From assembly GCA_945872375.1 (NCBI GenBank), contig CAMBYR010000077.1:1-8447 (forward strand): a DNA stretch of 8,447 bases, written 5' to 3'. This stretch comes from an uncultured Blautia sp. (lineage in GTDB: Bacteria; Bacillota; Clostridia; Lachnospirales; Lachnospiraceae). A model generated the notes under the pieces. That model saw only the letters and a list, made by a program, of their open reading frames with translations. It made no database searches and was not told the DNA's origin. This document shows, piece by piece, positions 1 to 5,710 of the stretch (position 1 is the first letter of the stretch; each line of letters begins with the position of its first letter). A program made the translations under genes and the position numbers.

Positions 1-14
1 GTAAGTCCTGACAC
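1..14 (-). CDS. Start of an unidentified gene, cut by the window edge
   Basis: Only about the first four codons are inside the window: a GTG start at 14-12 reading V/M-S-G-L and then leaving at base 1. The case rests on the ribosome binding site: on the minus strand a full AGGAGG at 23-28 sits 8 nt before the GTG, an ideal spacing. There is also an extended -10 element further upstream at 65-73. The gene lies downstream of the LuxR-type regulator in the same orientation, with a 92-nt gap, so it could be a target or a co-transcribed neighbour. Product and length cannot be told from this window. A chance RBS is the alternative. Confidence 0.45.
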
Positions 15-64
15 GGGCGATTCCTCCTGAAAACAATCTGCAAAATGGCTTTTTACATCCTTAA

Positions 65-81
65 ATCATAACATTTTGTTA
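65..81 (-). promoter_or_regulatory. Extended -10 promoter with overlapping dyad
   Basis: On the minus strand TATGAT (70-65) is preceded by TGT (73-71), giving a TGN extended -10; the -35 position has only a weak TTAATT. The inverted repeat TAACA-TTT-TGTTA (69-81) overlaps the -10, which is where an operator would block RNA polymerase. It would drive the gene entering at 14. The region is AT-rich, so chance matches are easy; moderate-to-low confidence. Confidence 0.35.
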
Positions 82-106
82 CAAATTAATTAATATTTTA
101 ACATAC

Positions 107-2485
107 TTATTCCATCCTGTCCAGACGAAGAAGCTGAAGCTTTGTTTTCACGCCCATTTTTTTGTAAATTCTGGAAAACAGATTTTTCACCGTGGAGATC
201 TGAATTCCAAGGGCCTCTGCAATCTCGCTGTTTTCCATCCCCCGCCGTGCCATCTGATATACCTCTTCTTCTCTCGGAGACAGAGCCGCTCCTGCCCGGT
301 CTCCCGGTCCGGCTGCAGACGCCAGATTCTCCGACATTTCATGGATCCGGTCAAAAGCTTTTCGATAGCGTTTTCCCGGAAGTACTGCAAGAATCTCCCG
401 GAGTCCTCGGAAATTTTCTGCAAACGGAAGAAAAACCCCATCGGCCTCGGCAGCTCCCAGCGCTTTTTTCAGACAGTCCGCCGCCCGGATCTGATTCCCG
501 AGCGCATATTCTGCCTGTGCCAGATAAATGTTTCCGTATATCAGCAGCAAAAGGTAGGACTCCTCCTCCGCGATTGCCAGAAGGCACCGGGCAGCGCCGA
601 TCAGCTGCAAATATTCTCTTCTGCTCAAAAGATATTTTGCATGCATACTCCAGGCAAATGGGTAGACTGTTGGCGTTACATAATTTCCCACACATTCCCC
701 TCTTCTGATCCAGCGCGGCAGTTCCATTTCATTTCCTGTCAGAACAAAATAAAAAGCACAGATCAGTTCCGCCGTATTTCTGCAGAAATTATCCGGCGGA
801 TTTTTCATTCGTTCCTTCATCAGGCGAATGATCTCCATGGCATTCTTTTTATTTCCGGTCATGAGAAAGATACGCATCTGGATAAACTGCCCGTAATATT
901 CCAGGTTCTCCTGCGGCTCCTGTTTGCTTTTCAGCATTCCAAAACGGAGGTAATACTCAGATTCCTGGAAATTTCCGCGGAAAAGCTCTGTTTCCGCCCG
1001 GAAAAGCTCCGGAAGCCCATAGCTGTGCCGGTCCGTCAGGCAATAATATACCGTCATCTGACGTTCAATATTATTTTCCACATCGCTGAGAGTCCCTTTT
1101 TTCTTCCATACCAGATAAAGCAGGGAAGGGGAGCCTATGAGGATATTATTATGCTTTCCAATCATAGAAGTAGGCTTCTGAAGCCACTGCCATGCTTCGC
1201 GGTACTTTTCCATCATCCTGTCGCCGTCATCAACGTACTGTATCGCCTCCATCACCGCCAGTTCCCCGTGAAGCTCCCGATATTCTTCCAGCGGAAGCCC
1301 CTGTTCCTGAGCAAGACCCGACAGATCCTTACAAATCTCATAAAGATCCTGTTTTCCTCCTGTCATCAGCGTAATTCCGGCAAAAGACAGGTAGGTTTTC
1401 CAACAGCTTATTTTTATTTCCGGAGAAATAAATTTCAGAGCCCCCCTGAGCTCCTGTGCTGTTTTATGATCCAGAGTTTCAGCCAGATCAAATCCATTCA
1501 CGGGAAGCTGAAAAATCCGTTCCGGCTGTTCCGCCAGATAATAAAAATGTACGGCAATTCTCCATTTTTTGTCAAGGACTGCACATTTCGCAGCCATCAG
1601 ATACCGTTCTTTTTTCTGTGTTTCTGTAAGGATGGAAAATTCCTTTTCCAGAAAATCCTGAAACGCCGGAAAAAACTTCCTTTCCCCCTGATGATCCCCC
1701 ATCTTAAGAAAAGCTGCATGAGACCACAAAAAGTTCTCCATTTCCTCTGCGGGAATATCTGCAAGAATACAGCAGGCTCTTAAAGAGAAGTTTTCCAGCA
1801 GAGAAACCGAAAGAAATATATTTTTAATTTCAGGAGAAAGATCCTTCCAGAGCTTGTTGCGGATCAGACCAAATAATTCCCAGGAAGAAACAGAACCTGT
1901 CTGAATCATTTCCGCGGCCATAAGATAAAGTGCCTGAATCCATCCATTTGTCAGATGATAAAGTTCACTGATCTTTGTAAGGGGGAACGGATCCCCAACC
2001 GCATTCATATATTTTCCCGTTTCCTCCTCCGTAAATGCAAAGCACTCCGGCCCAAGCAGGCATATTCTGTGGTCAGGACTCAGTTTTCCTCTGTCCAGAC
2101 AGGAAGTAACTGCAGCGATGTGAAGCTGCGGGCAGTCATGTGCAGACAGTTTCTGTAAGAGAACTTCCTGCTCTTTCAGCTCCCATTTCTCCATACTCTC
2201 CAGGATCAGACAGGTTTCCCCAAAGGTTTCCGGCACCCGTCCCTGTTCCAGAAGTTTCAGAATTTCCTTTTCTTCTTCCCCGAGCTCCTGAGCAAAGTCC
2301 AGTATGTGGATTTTCACTCCATCCATAAGCTTGGATCTCAGAAAACGTTTTAGTGCAAGACTTTTTCCAAAGCCGGAAGGCGCCGCCAGTATAGTCAGCG
2401 GATACATATTAATAAAAGACAGGCGTTTCTGTATTCTGTCCGGAAAATATAGTGCTGCCGGATTTTTCTTTTTTCCTTTTGGCAT
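107..2485 (-). CDS. LuxR/MalT-type ATPase transcriptional regulator
   Basis: A 792-residue regulator with the architecture of the MalT/LAL family: an N-terminal P-loop STAND ATPase, a long helical (TPR-like) sensor middle, and a C-terminal LuxR helix-turn-helix. The Walker A motif APSGFGKS is at residues 35-42, matching the APxGxGK[ST] form of MalT. The LuxR DNA-binding domain covers about residues 734-792 (LSPREEEVY, then NSEIAEALGI and STVKNLFSRIYKKMGV). Family members bind ATP and an inducer, oligomerise and activate promoters; the inducer here is unknown. The likely Walker B strand (CLILESMEKW, residues 92-101) has Glu where MalT has its Asp pair, so ATP hydrolysis may be altered. The ATG at 2485 is fixed by an AGGAGG seven bases upstream (2493-2498). 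The length is somewhat below MalT (about 900). Its own promoter is at 2553-2580. Candidate targets are the gene entering at 14 or the divergent small RNA, but nothing in the sequence proves either. Confidence 0.93.
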   Translation of the reverse strand: MPKGKKKNPAALYFPDRIQKRLSFINMYPLTILAAPSGFGKSLALKRFLRSKLMDGVKIHILDFAQELGEEEKEILKLLEQGRVPETFGETCLILESMEKWELKEQEVLLQKLSAHDCPQLHIAAVTSCLDRGKLSPDHRICLLGPECFAFTEEETGKYMNAVGDPFPLTKISELYHLTNGWIQALYLMAAEMIQTGSVSSWELFGLIRNKLWKDLSPEIKNIFLSVSLLENFSLRACCILADIPAEEMENFLWSHAAFLKMGDHQGERKFFPAFQDFLEKEFSILTETQKKERYLMAAKCAVLDKKWRIAVHFYYLAEQPERIFQLPVNGFDLAETLDHKTAQELRGALKFISPEIKISCWKTYLSFAGITLMTGGKQDLYEICKDLSGLAQEQGLPLEEYRELHGELAVMEAIQYVDDGDRMMEKYREAWQWLQKPTSMIGKHNNILIGSPSLLYLVWKKKGTLSDVENNIERQMTVYYCLTDRHSYGLPELFRAETELFRGNFQESEYYLRFGMLKSKQEPQENLEYYGQFIQMRIFLMTGNKKNAMEIIRLMKERMKNPPDNFCRNTAELICAFYFVLTGNEMELPRWIRRGECVGNYVTPTVYPFAWSMHAKYLLSRREYLQLIGAARCLLAIAEEESYLLLLIYGNIYLAQAEYALGNQIRAADCLKKALGAAEADGVFLPFAENFRGLREILAVLPGKRYRKAFDRIHEMSENLASAAGPGDRAGAALSPREEEVYQMARRGMENSEIAEALGIQISTVKNLFSRIYKKMGVKTKLQLLRLDRME

Positions 2486-2552
2486 GCTCGGTCCTCCTTT
2501 GGTTATAATATGAAATGCATATCAGACATGGCTTTAAATCTGTACTATTTTT

Positions 2553-2580
2553 ATTATATTTTAACTGTTCATAATTTCAA
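2553..2580 (-). promoter_or_regulatory. Promoter of the LuxR-type regulator
   Basis: On the minus strand TTGAAA (2580-2575) and a perfect TATAAT (2558-2553) are 16 bp apart. This predicts a start near 2546 and a 5' leader of about 60 nt ending in the AGGAGG of the regulator gene. Confidence 0.7.
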
Positions 2581-2655
2581 GATATTCTTTTATCTTTTTT
2601 CTCCGCAAAATTTGGAGTTTTTTTCTACAAAATCGAAAAATGTGACTAAAGTCTA

Positions 2656-2684
2656 CAGACAAACTCACCTTATTTTTTTATAAT
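2656..2684 (+). promoter_or_regulatory. Promoter of the candidate small RNA
   Basis: CAGACA (2656-2661, matching the GACA part of the -35 consensus) is followed 17 bp later by a perfect TATAAT (2679-2684). The expected start is about 2689-2692, right at the first hairpin of the RNA candidate. A short dyad GTCT-AC-AGAC (2651-2660) overlaps the -35 and could be an operator. The promoter is divergent from that of the LuxR regulator, with the -35 boxes about 75 bp apart. Confidence 0.55.
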
Positions 2685-2687
2685 ATC

Positions 2688-2815
2688 GACGGATGCTGAA
2701 TCCGGCAAGGGATCAGCACCGTCTATCAATTCGATTCATGCGATATTGATAGAACCTCCATAAAGCGGGGACAGAAGCTGCAAAAGGCTGCTTCTGACCC
2801 TGCTTTGTTCGTTTT
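2688..2815 (+). ncRNA. Candidate small structured RNA (three hairpins, own terminator)
   Basis: No protein-coding gene fits the 2486-2899 gap, but 2688-2815 folds into three hairpins in a row. Hairpin 1 (2688-2723): GACGG pairs CCGTC, TGCTGA pairs TCAGCA, with one bulged A and a GGCAA loop. Hairpin 2 (2724-2751): TATCAAT pairs ATTGATA, then TCG pairs CGA across one bulge, loop ATTCATG. Hairpin 3 (2762-2806): AAAGCGGGG with CCCTGCTTT and CAGAAGC with GCTTCTG, broken by A-A and T-T mismatches, loop AAAAG; the T-rich run TTTGTTCGTTTT follows. A promoter with a perfect TATAAT lies just upstream on the same strand. The linker between hairpins 2 and 3 contains ACCTCC, complementary to Shine-Dalgarno sequences. 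I do not recognise it as 6S, SRP RNA, tmRNA or a riboswitch class. The plus strand is preferred because promoter and T-tail both point that way; a structured minus-strand leader of the LuxR gene is the alternative, though that gene has its own closer promoter. Confidence 0.55.
2762..2815 (+). terminator. Intrinsic terminator ending the small RNA
   Basis: A long hairpin of about 18 pairs with two mismatches (AAAGCGGGG-A-CAGAAGC-T-GC, loop AAAAG, and its complement) is followed by TTTGTTCGTTTT (partly within the stem base). On the minus strand the hairpin is followed by TTTATGGAGG, a much poorer tail, so termination is expected mainly on the plus strand. Confidence 0.6.
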
Positions 2816-2883
2816 ACCCCTTTTTTATAAAAAATAAAAGCCGCATACCGACGAATATTCAGTACACAGCTCTTATAACAATG

Positions 2884-2907
2884 AAAAAAACAGAATATTT
2901 TATTCTG
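2884..2907 (-). terminator. Intrinsic terminator of the HPr-like gene
   Basis: On the minus strand CAGAATA-AAA-TATTCTG forms a perfect 7-bp stem with a three-base loop and runs straight into seven T residues (2890-2884). The stem includes the end of the coding sequence and the TAA stop, so the gene ends inside its own terminator. Confidence 0.85.
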
Positions 2908-3133
2908 CCGCGGCAAGAAAGGGCGTAATCTTCTCCATGATTCTTCGATCATCAGAATCATAGCGCAGCACCTGTGGTTTTGTAAGATCGAGGCCAAAAA
3001 CGCCAATCACAGATTTTGCATCCACCACCCGGTTTCCAAGCCCCAGGTCAAAGTTCATATCAATTTTATCAATAATATTAATAAAGTTTCTCACCTGTTC
3101 CACATCATTGAATTTCACCAACACCTGCTGCAT
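2900..3133 (-). CDS. HPr-like protein lacking the phospho-histidine site
   Basis: A 77-residue protein of the HPr (PTS phosphocarrier) fold family. The recognisable part is VDAKSVIGVFGLDL (residues 37-50), which matches the VN-K-S-IMGV region around regulatory Ser46 of HPr; the serine here is Ser41. The N-terminal part (KFNDVEQVRNF, residues 7-17) occupies the place of the GLHARPA loop and has no histidine, so the protein cannot accept phosphate from enzyme I as classical HPr does. Family members of this kind are common in Clostridia and their role is not settled; a regulatory role like that of Crh is inference. GTG (3142) and TTG (3136) starts exist upstream, but ATG at 3133 gives the usual family N-terminus (M-Q-Q-V-L-V); the RBS AAAGGA (3150-3145) is 11 nt away, slightly long. 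It is a single-gene unit with its own strong promoter and terminator. The fold call is solid; function is unknown. Confidence 0.85.
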   Translation of the reverse strand: MQQVLVKFNDVEQVRNFINIIDKIDMNFDLGLGNRVVDAKSVIGVFGLDLTKPQVLRYDSDDRRIMEKITPFLAAAE

Positions 3134-3185
3134 CAATAACACCGTCCTTTCTATCGTTTTTTATGAAATCAGCCATAAAAAAGTG

Positions 3186-3199
3186 TGGTATCGTTTTCA
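3186..3199 (-). promoter_or_regulatory. cre-like catabolite control site in the HPr-like leader
   Basis: The minus strand reads TGAAAACGATACCA, which fits the Gram-positive cre consensus TGWAANCGNTNWCW at 13 of 14 positions (C in place of W near the end). It starts about 11 bases after the predicted transcription start, a position where CcpA would act as a roadblock repressor. The right half is poorly palindromic, so chance is possible. Confidence 0.4.
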
Positions 3200-3216
3200 C
3201 CTTTTTCATGCTACCC

Positions 3217-3245
3217 ATTATATACTGCTCTTTTACCATTGTAAA
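3217..3245 (-). promoter_or_regulatory. Strong promoter of the HPr-like gene
   Basis: On the minus strand TTTACA (3245-3240), a 17-bp spacer and a perfect TATAAT (3222-3217). The start is predicted near 3210, giving a leader of about 77 nt. Confidence 0.8.
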
Positions 3246-3259
3246 TTGCTAAAATAACC

Positions 3260-3278
3260 TTTTTTTTGTCTTTTTTTT
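3260..3278 (-). promoter_or_regulatory. Phased A-tracts upstream of the HPr-like promoter
   Basis: Two runs of eight A on the minus strand (3278-3271 and 3267-3260) repeat with an 11-bp period, about one helical turn, and end 15 bp before the -35. This is the layout of an UP element or intrinsic bend that raises promoter strength. The rest of 3246-3378 shows no gene and no convincing terminator for the AraC gene. Confidence 0.4.
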
Positions 3279-3378
3279 GTATATACTGTCAAAATTATAC
3301 CATCCGATACGGGAAAGGTTTCTTTTTTATCGTCAAAATGACTTTTTTTAATCTGGCGGAGGAATTTCTCCGGATGGA

Positions 3379-4293
3379 TCATTTGTCCGTTTCTTTCCCA
3401 TCCGTCGGGGTGGATGAAGCCATCTTATTCTTACTGTTTTTTCGTTCTCTCGGAGGACGTCCTACATGTTTTTTATACAGCCGGTAGAAGTTGGAAATAT
3501 TATGGAACCCGCATTCCATCGCAATTTCCGTGACACTTCTGTCCGAATCACGCAGAAGCTCTCTGGCGTGAAACACTCTCAGCCTGGTCACATAGTCACT
3601 GAAGCTGAAGCCCGTCACCTTTCGAAAATAGGAAGAAAAATAGTTGGAGCTCATAAATGCAGCTCCGGCAGCATCCTCCAGCGCAATTTTTTCACAGTAA
3701 TGAGCATCGATATAGGCCAGGGCCTGTTCCAGACGTTTCATAGCATTTTTCTTTTCCCGAAGCATTTCTTCTGATTTGCTTCCGTCCTGATAAGTCCGGA
3801 TCAGCATGGTAAGGATCCTGAGAACATTTGCCTTGATCATCAGACGGTATCCTTCCTTCTGTTCCTCCCATTCTCTGCTGATTTCCCGGATCCCCTTGCG
3901 AATCTCATGGCTCACCGCCTCCTCGCTGCCGATTCGATTTTTGAAATTGCTTCCCCGTTCCACAAATGGTTTCAGGTAATCATAATCAAAGAGCTGGGTT
4001 CTGTCTGCAATAAATTCGGGAGCAAAGATCATGACCATAAGCTGCATGTCATTTTCCAGAAGGCTCCAGCCATGTGGCTCCACGTTATTGAAGATAATGA
4101 TATCTCCCTCTGTCATTTCGTATTCCTGCCCATTGGCAAAATATCGTCCCCGGCCTCTTTTTACATAAGTAATTTCAAAATAGCTGTGCCAGTGAAAGGT
4201 ATCCTGCTGGCTGTTTTCATGATTTAAGATTACTTCCGATATCTGAAAAGGGAAATCCCGGTCCAGCGGAATGTTGTCACGTACCAGTCTCAT
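3379..4293 (-). CDS. AraC-family regulator with cupin sensor domain
   Basis: A 304-residue transcription factor. The N-terminal half is an AraC-type cupin: HWHSYFEITYVKRGRG (residues 34-49) with His34, His36 and Glu40, then EGDIIIFNNVEPHGW with His74, the arrangement that in this fold binds a small ligand or metal. The C-terminal half has the two helix-turn-helix units of AraC/XylS proteins (about residues 190-283), with LEDAAGAAFMSSNYFSSYFR for the first and the family signature around CGFHNISNFYRLYKKHVGRPP (261-281) for the second. The tail after residue 283 is polar and probably disordered. ATG 4293 is the only reasonable start, because an in-frame TAA lies three codons upstream; the AAGGA is about 13 nt away, a long spacing suggesting modest translation. 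It is transcribed divergently from the aminotransferase with back-to-back promoters, the classical arrangement for an AraC activator and its target. The ligand is unknown. Confidence 0.93.
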   Translation of the reverse strand: MRLVRDNIPLDRDFPFQISEVILNHENSQQDTFHWHSYFEITYVKRGRGRYFANGQEYEMTEGDIIIFNNVEPHGWSLLENDMQLMVMIFAPEFIADRTQLFDYDYLKPFVERGSNFKNRIGSEEAVSHEIRKGIREISREWEEQKEGYRLMIKANVLRILTMLIRTYQDGSKSEEMLREKKNAMKRLEQALAYIDAHYCEKIALEDAAGAAFMSSNYFSSYFRKVTGFSFSDYVTRLRVFHARELLRDSDRSVTEIAMECGFHNISNFYRLYKKHVGRPPRERKNSKNKMASSTPTDGKETDK

Positions 4294-4327
4294 ACTAATT
4301 TATATATTCCTTTCTAATCATACACTT

Positions 4328-4356
4328 ACTATCCGGCGAAACTCTTTCTTTGTCAA
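4328..4356 (-). promoter_or_regulatory. Promoter of the AraC-family gene
   Basis: On the minus strand a perfect TTGACA (4356-4351) is followed after 17 bp by GATAGT (4333-4328, 4 of 6). Its -35 faces that of the aminotransferase promoter with 12 bp between them. Confidence 0.65.
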
Positions 4357-4368
4357 GTCTTTTTATTC

Positions 4369-4397
4369 TTGTTTTCCGCACTCTGCCGTGCTAAAAT
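4369..4397 (+). promoter_or_regulatory. Promoter of the aminotransferase gene
   Basis: TTGTTT (4369-4374) and TAAAAT (4392-4397) are 17 bp apart, and TGC directly before the -10 (4389-4391) makes it an extended -10 promoter. The poor -35 plus extended -10 is typical of a promoter that needs an activator, fitting the divergent AraC gene. The predicted leader is about 70 nt and holds a modest hairpin (4402-4410 with 4422-4429, one bulge). Confidence 0.6.
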
Positions 4398-4476
4398 AGA
4401 GTTGTTTTCGTACCCCAGAGGCGAAACAAATCCCTTTGTTACATCTTACATCAGAATAGAAAGAAGGAAATACATC

Positions 4477-5634
4477 ATGCAATTTTCCAAGCGTTTAGAC
4501 CTGTTCGGAAGCGAGATCTTTGCTGCGCTGAACGACAGGCGTCTGGAACTGGAGGCCCAGGGAAAGAAAATATATAACATGAGCGTCGGAACTCCGGACT
4601 ACCCTACACCGGAACATATCAAGAAAGCACTGGCAGAAGCGGCCATGGACGATGCAAACTGGCGCTACAGCCTTCGTGATCTTCCGGAGCTTCTGGAAGC
4701 TGTCTGCGATTACTATCAGCACCGTTTTCAGGTGACCATCACTCCGGATATGGTCATGTCCGTATATGGAAGTCAGGAAGGAATGGGGCATCTCGGCATG
4801 GCGCTCTGTGATGAAGGAGATCTGGTTCTCCTGCCGGATCCCTGCTATCCGGTATTTGCCGCAGGAAGCCTTCTGGGCGGTGCCACGCCATGGTATTATC
4901 CGCTTACCTCGGAACACGATTTTCTTCCCTGTGTAGCAGATATTCCGGAAGAGATTGCCCGAAAAGCAAAATACATGCTGGTATCTCTCCCCTCCAATCC
5001 GGTAGGAAGCATTGCATCCCCCGGTCTTTATGAGGAAATCGTTGCTTTCGCTCAAAAATACGATATTTTAATCATCCACGACAATGCCTACAGTGATATC
5101 ATCTTCGACGGAGCTTACGGCGGAAGCTTTTTATCTACTCCCGGTGCCAGCGAAATCGGCGTGGAATTTTTCAGTCTTTCCAAATCCTTCAACGTAACAG
5201 GTGCCAGAATCAGCTTCCTCATCGGACGTCCCGATGTGATCGCCGCACTGAAAAAGCTTCGCAGCCAGATTGACTTCGGTATGTTCCTTCCCATTCAGAA
5301 AGCAGCCATCGCCGCATTAAAGGGACCGCTGGACAGTGTAAAACAGCAGTGTATCGATTATCAGGCCAGAAGAGATGCCCTTTCCGAAGGTCTGGAAAGC
5401 CTGGGCTGGGAACGTCCCAACGGAAAAGGAACCATGTTTGTCTGGGCAAAAATCCCGGAAGGGAAAGGCGACAGTATGAGTTTTTGTATGGAGCTGATGG
5501 AAAAGGCCGGCGTCATCGTTACCCCTGGATCCAGCTTTGGTCCTCATGGGGAGGGTTACGTACGTTTTGCCCTTGTTCTTCCTCCGGAAAAGATTCGTGA
5601 AGTGATCGAAGCCATCCGCACCAGCGGAATCTGA
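4477..5634 (+). CDS. PLP-dependent class I/II aminotransferase
   Basis: A 385-residue fold-type I aminotransferase, the usual length for the family. Visible landmarks are NMSVGTPDYPTP (residues 34-45), the PLP-phosphate loop YGSQEGM (97-103), SNPVG with the conserved Asn174, DNAYSDI with Asp202 that pairs with the PLP ring nitrogen and Tyr205, the Schiff-base lysine Lys236 in SLSKSFNVTGAR, and Arg363 in GYVRFAL that holds the substrate carboxylate. All catalytic residues are present. It resembles the aspartate/alanine/LL-diaminopimelate aminotransferase group; the exact amino acid cannot be decided by eye. A TTG in the same frame at 4369 would give 421 residues, but it lies inside the -35 box; ATG 4477 has AGAAGGA eight bases before it and begins a normal family N-terminus, so it is chosen. 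It is monocistronic, with a terminator 8 nt after the stop, and is probably controlled by the divergent AraC regulator (inference). Confidence 0.93.
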   Translation: MQFSKRLDLFGSEIFAALNDRRLELEAQGKKIYNMSVGTPDYPTPEHIKKALAEAAMDDANWRYSLRDLPELLEAVCDYYQHRFQVTITPDMVMSVYGSQEGMGHLGMALCDEGDLVLLPDPCYPVFAAGSLLGGATPWYYPLTSEHDFLPCVADIPEEIARKAKYMLVSLPSNPVGSIASPGLYEEIVAFAQKYDILIIHDNAYSDIIFDGAYGGSFLSTPGASEIGVEFFSLSKSFNVTGARISFLIGRPDVIAALKKLRSQIDFGMFLPIQKAAIAALKGPLDSVKQQCIDYQARRDALSEGLESLGWERPNGKGTMFVWAKIPEGKGDSMSFCMELMEKAGVIVTPGSSFGPHGEGYVRFALVLPPEKIREVIEAIRTSGI

Positions 5635-5641
5635 ATCAGTC

Positions 5642-5683
5642 AAAAAGGAGCCGGTGTACTTTGATACATCGACTCCTCTTTTT
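5642..5683. terminator. Bidirectional terminator between convergent genes
   Basis: AGGAG (5646-5650) pairs CTCCT (5673-5677), with CG-CG, G-T and TGTA-TACA pairs inside and loop CTTTGA. Five A precede the stem and TTTTT (5679-5683) follows one base after it, so both strands show hairpin plus T-run. It ends the aminotransferase transcript on the plus strand and the citrate synthase transcript on the minus strand within a 76-bp gap. Confidence 0.85.
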
Positions 5684-5710
5684 CTTGTTTTCCTTTTTTC
5701 TATCTCTATT

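Noticed and set aside
341..1783. Long open frame of 480 codons on the plus strand
   Set aside because: It is antisense to the LuxR regulator gene, rich in Cys, His, Phe and Lys in a random pattern, with no RBS or family features; a shadow frame.
2602..2625. CTCC...GGAG followed by seven T on the plus strand
   Set aside because: A four-pair stem with a nine-base loop is too weak for a terminator, and no upstream plus-strand transcript is evident.
2713..3006. 97-codon minus-strand frame across the small RNA and the end of the HPr-like gene
   Set aside because: It starts inside the HPr-like gene in another frame, crosses that gene's terminator and has no RBS or family features.
3105..3209. Small 34-codon reading frame (starting M-K-K-V-K-T) in the leader of the HPr-like gene, overlapping its start in another frame
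   Set aside because: It would begin within a base or two of the predicted transcription start with no room for an RBS, and it has no recognisable composition. A leaderless upstream peptide cannot be excluded but is unsupported.
3332..3350. GTCA-AAA-TGAC followed by seven T on the plus strand
   Set aside because: The stem is only four base pairs and no plus-strand gene ends there.
3300..3377. Inverted repeat CCATCCG (3300-3306) and CGGATGG (3371-3377), with a smaller CGGAG/CTCCG hairpin inside, after the AraC gene
   Set aside because: The arms are 64 nt apart and short, and neither strand shows a proper T-run after the closing arm, so I do not call it a terminator.
4369..4476. N-terminal extension of the aminotransferase from a TTG at 4369
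   Set aside because: The TTG is part of the predicted -35 box, has no RBS and adds residues not expected in the family; ATG 4477 has a good RBS.
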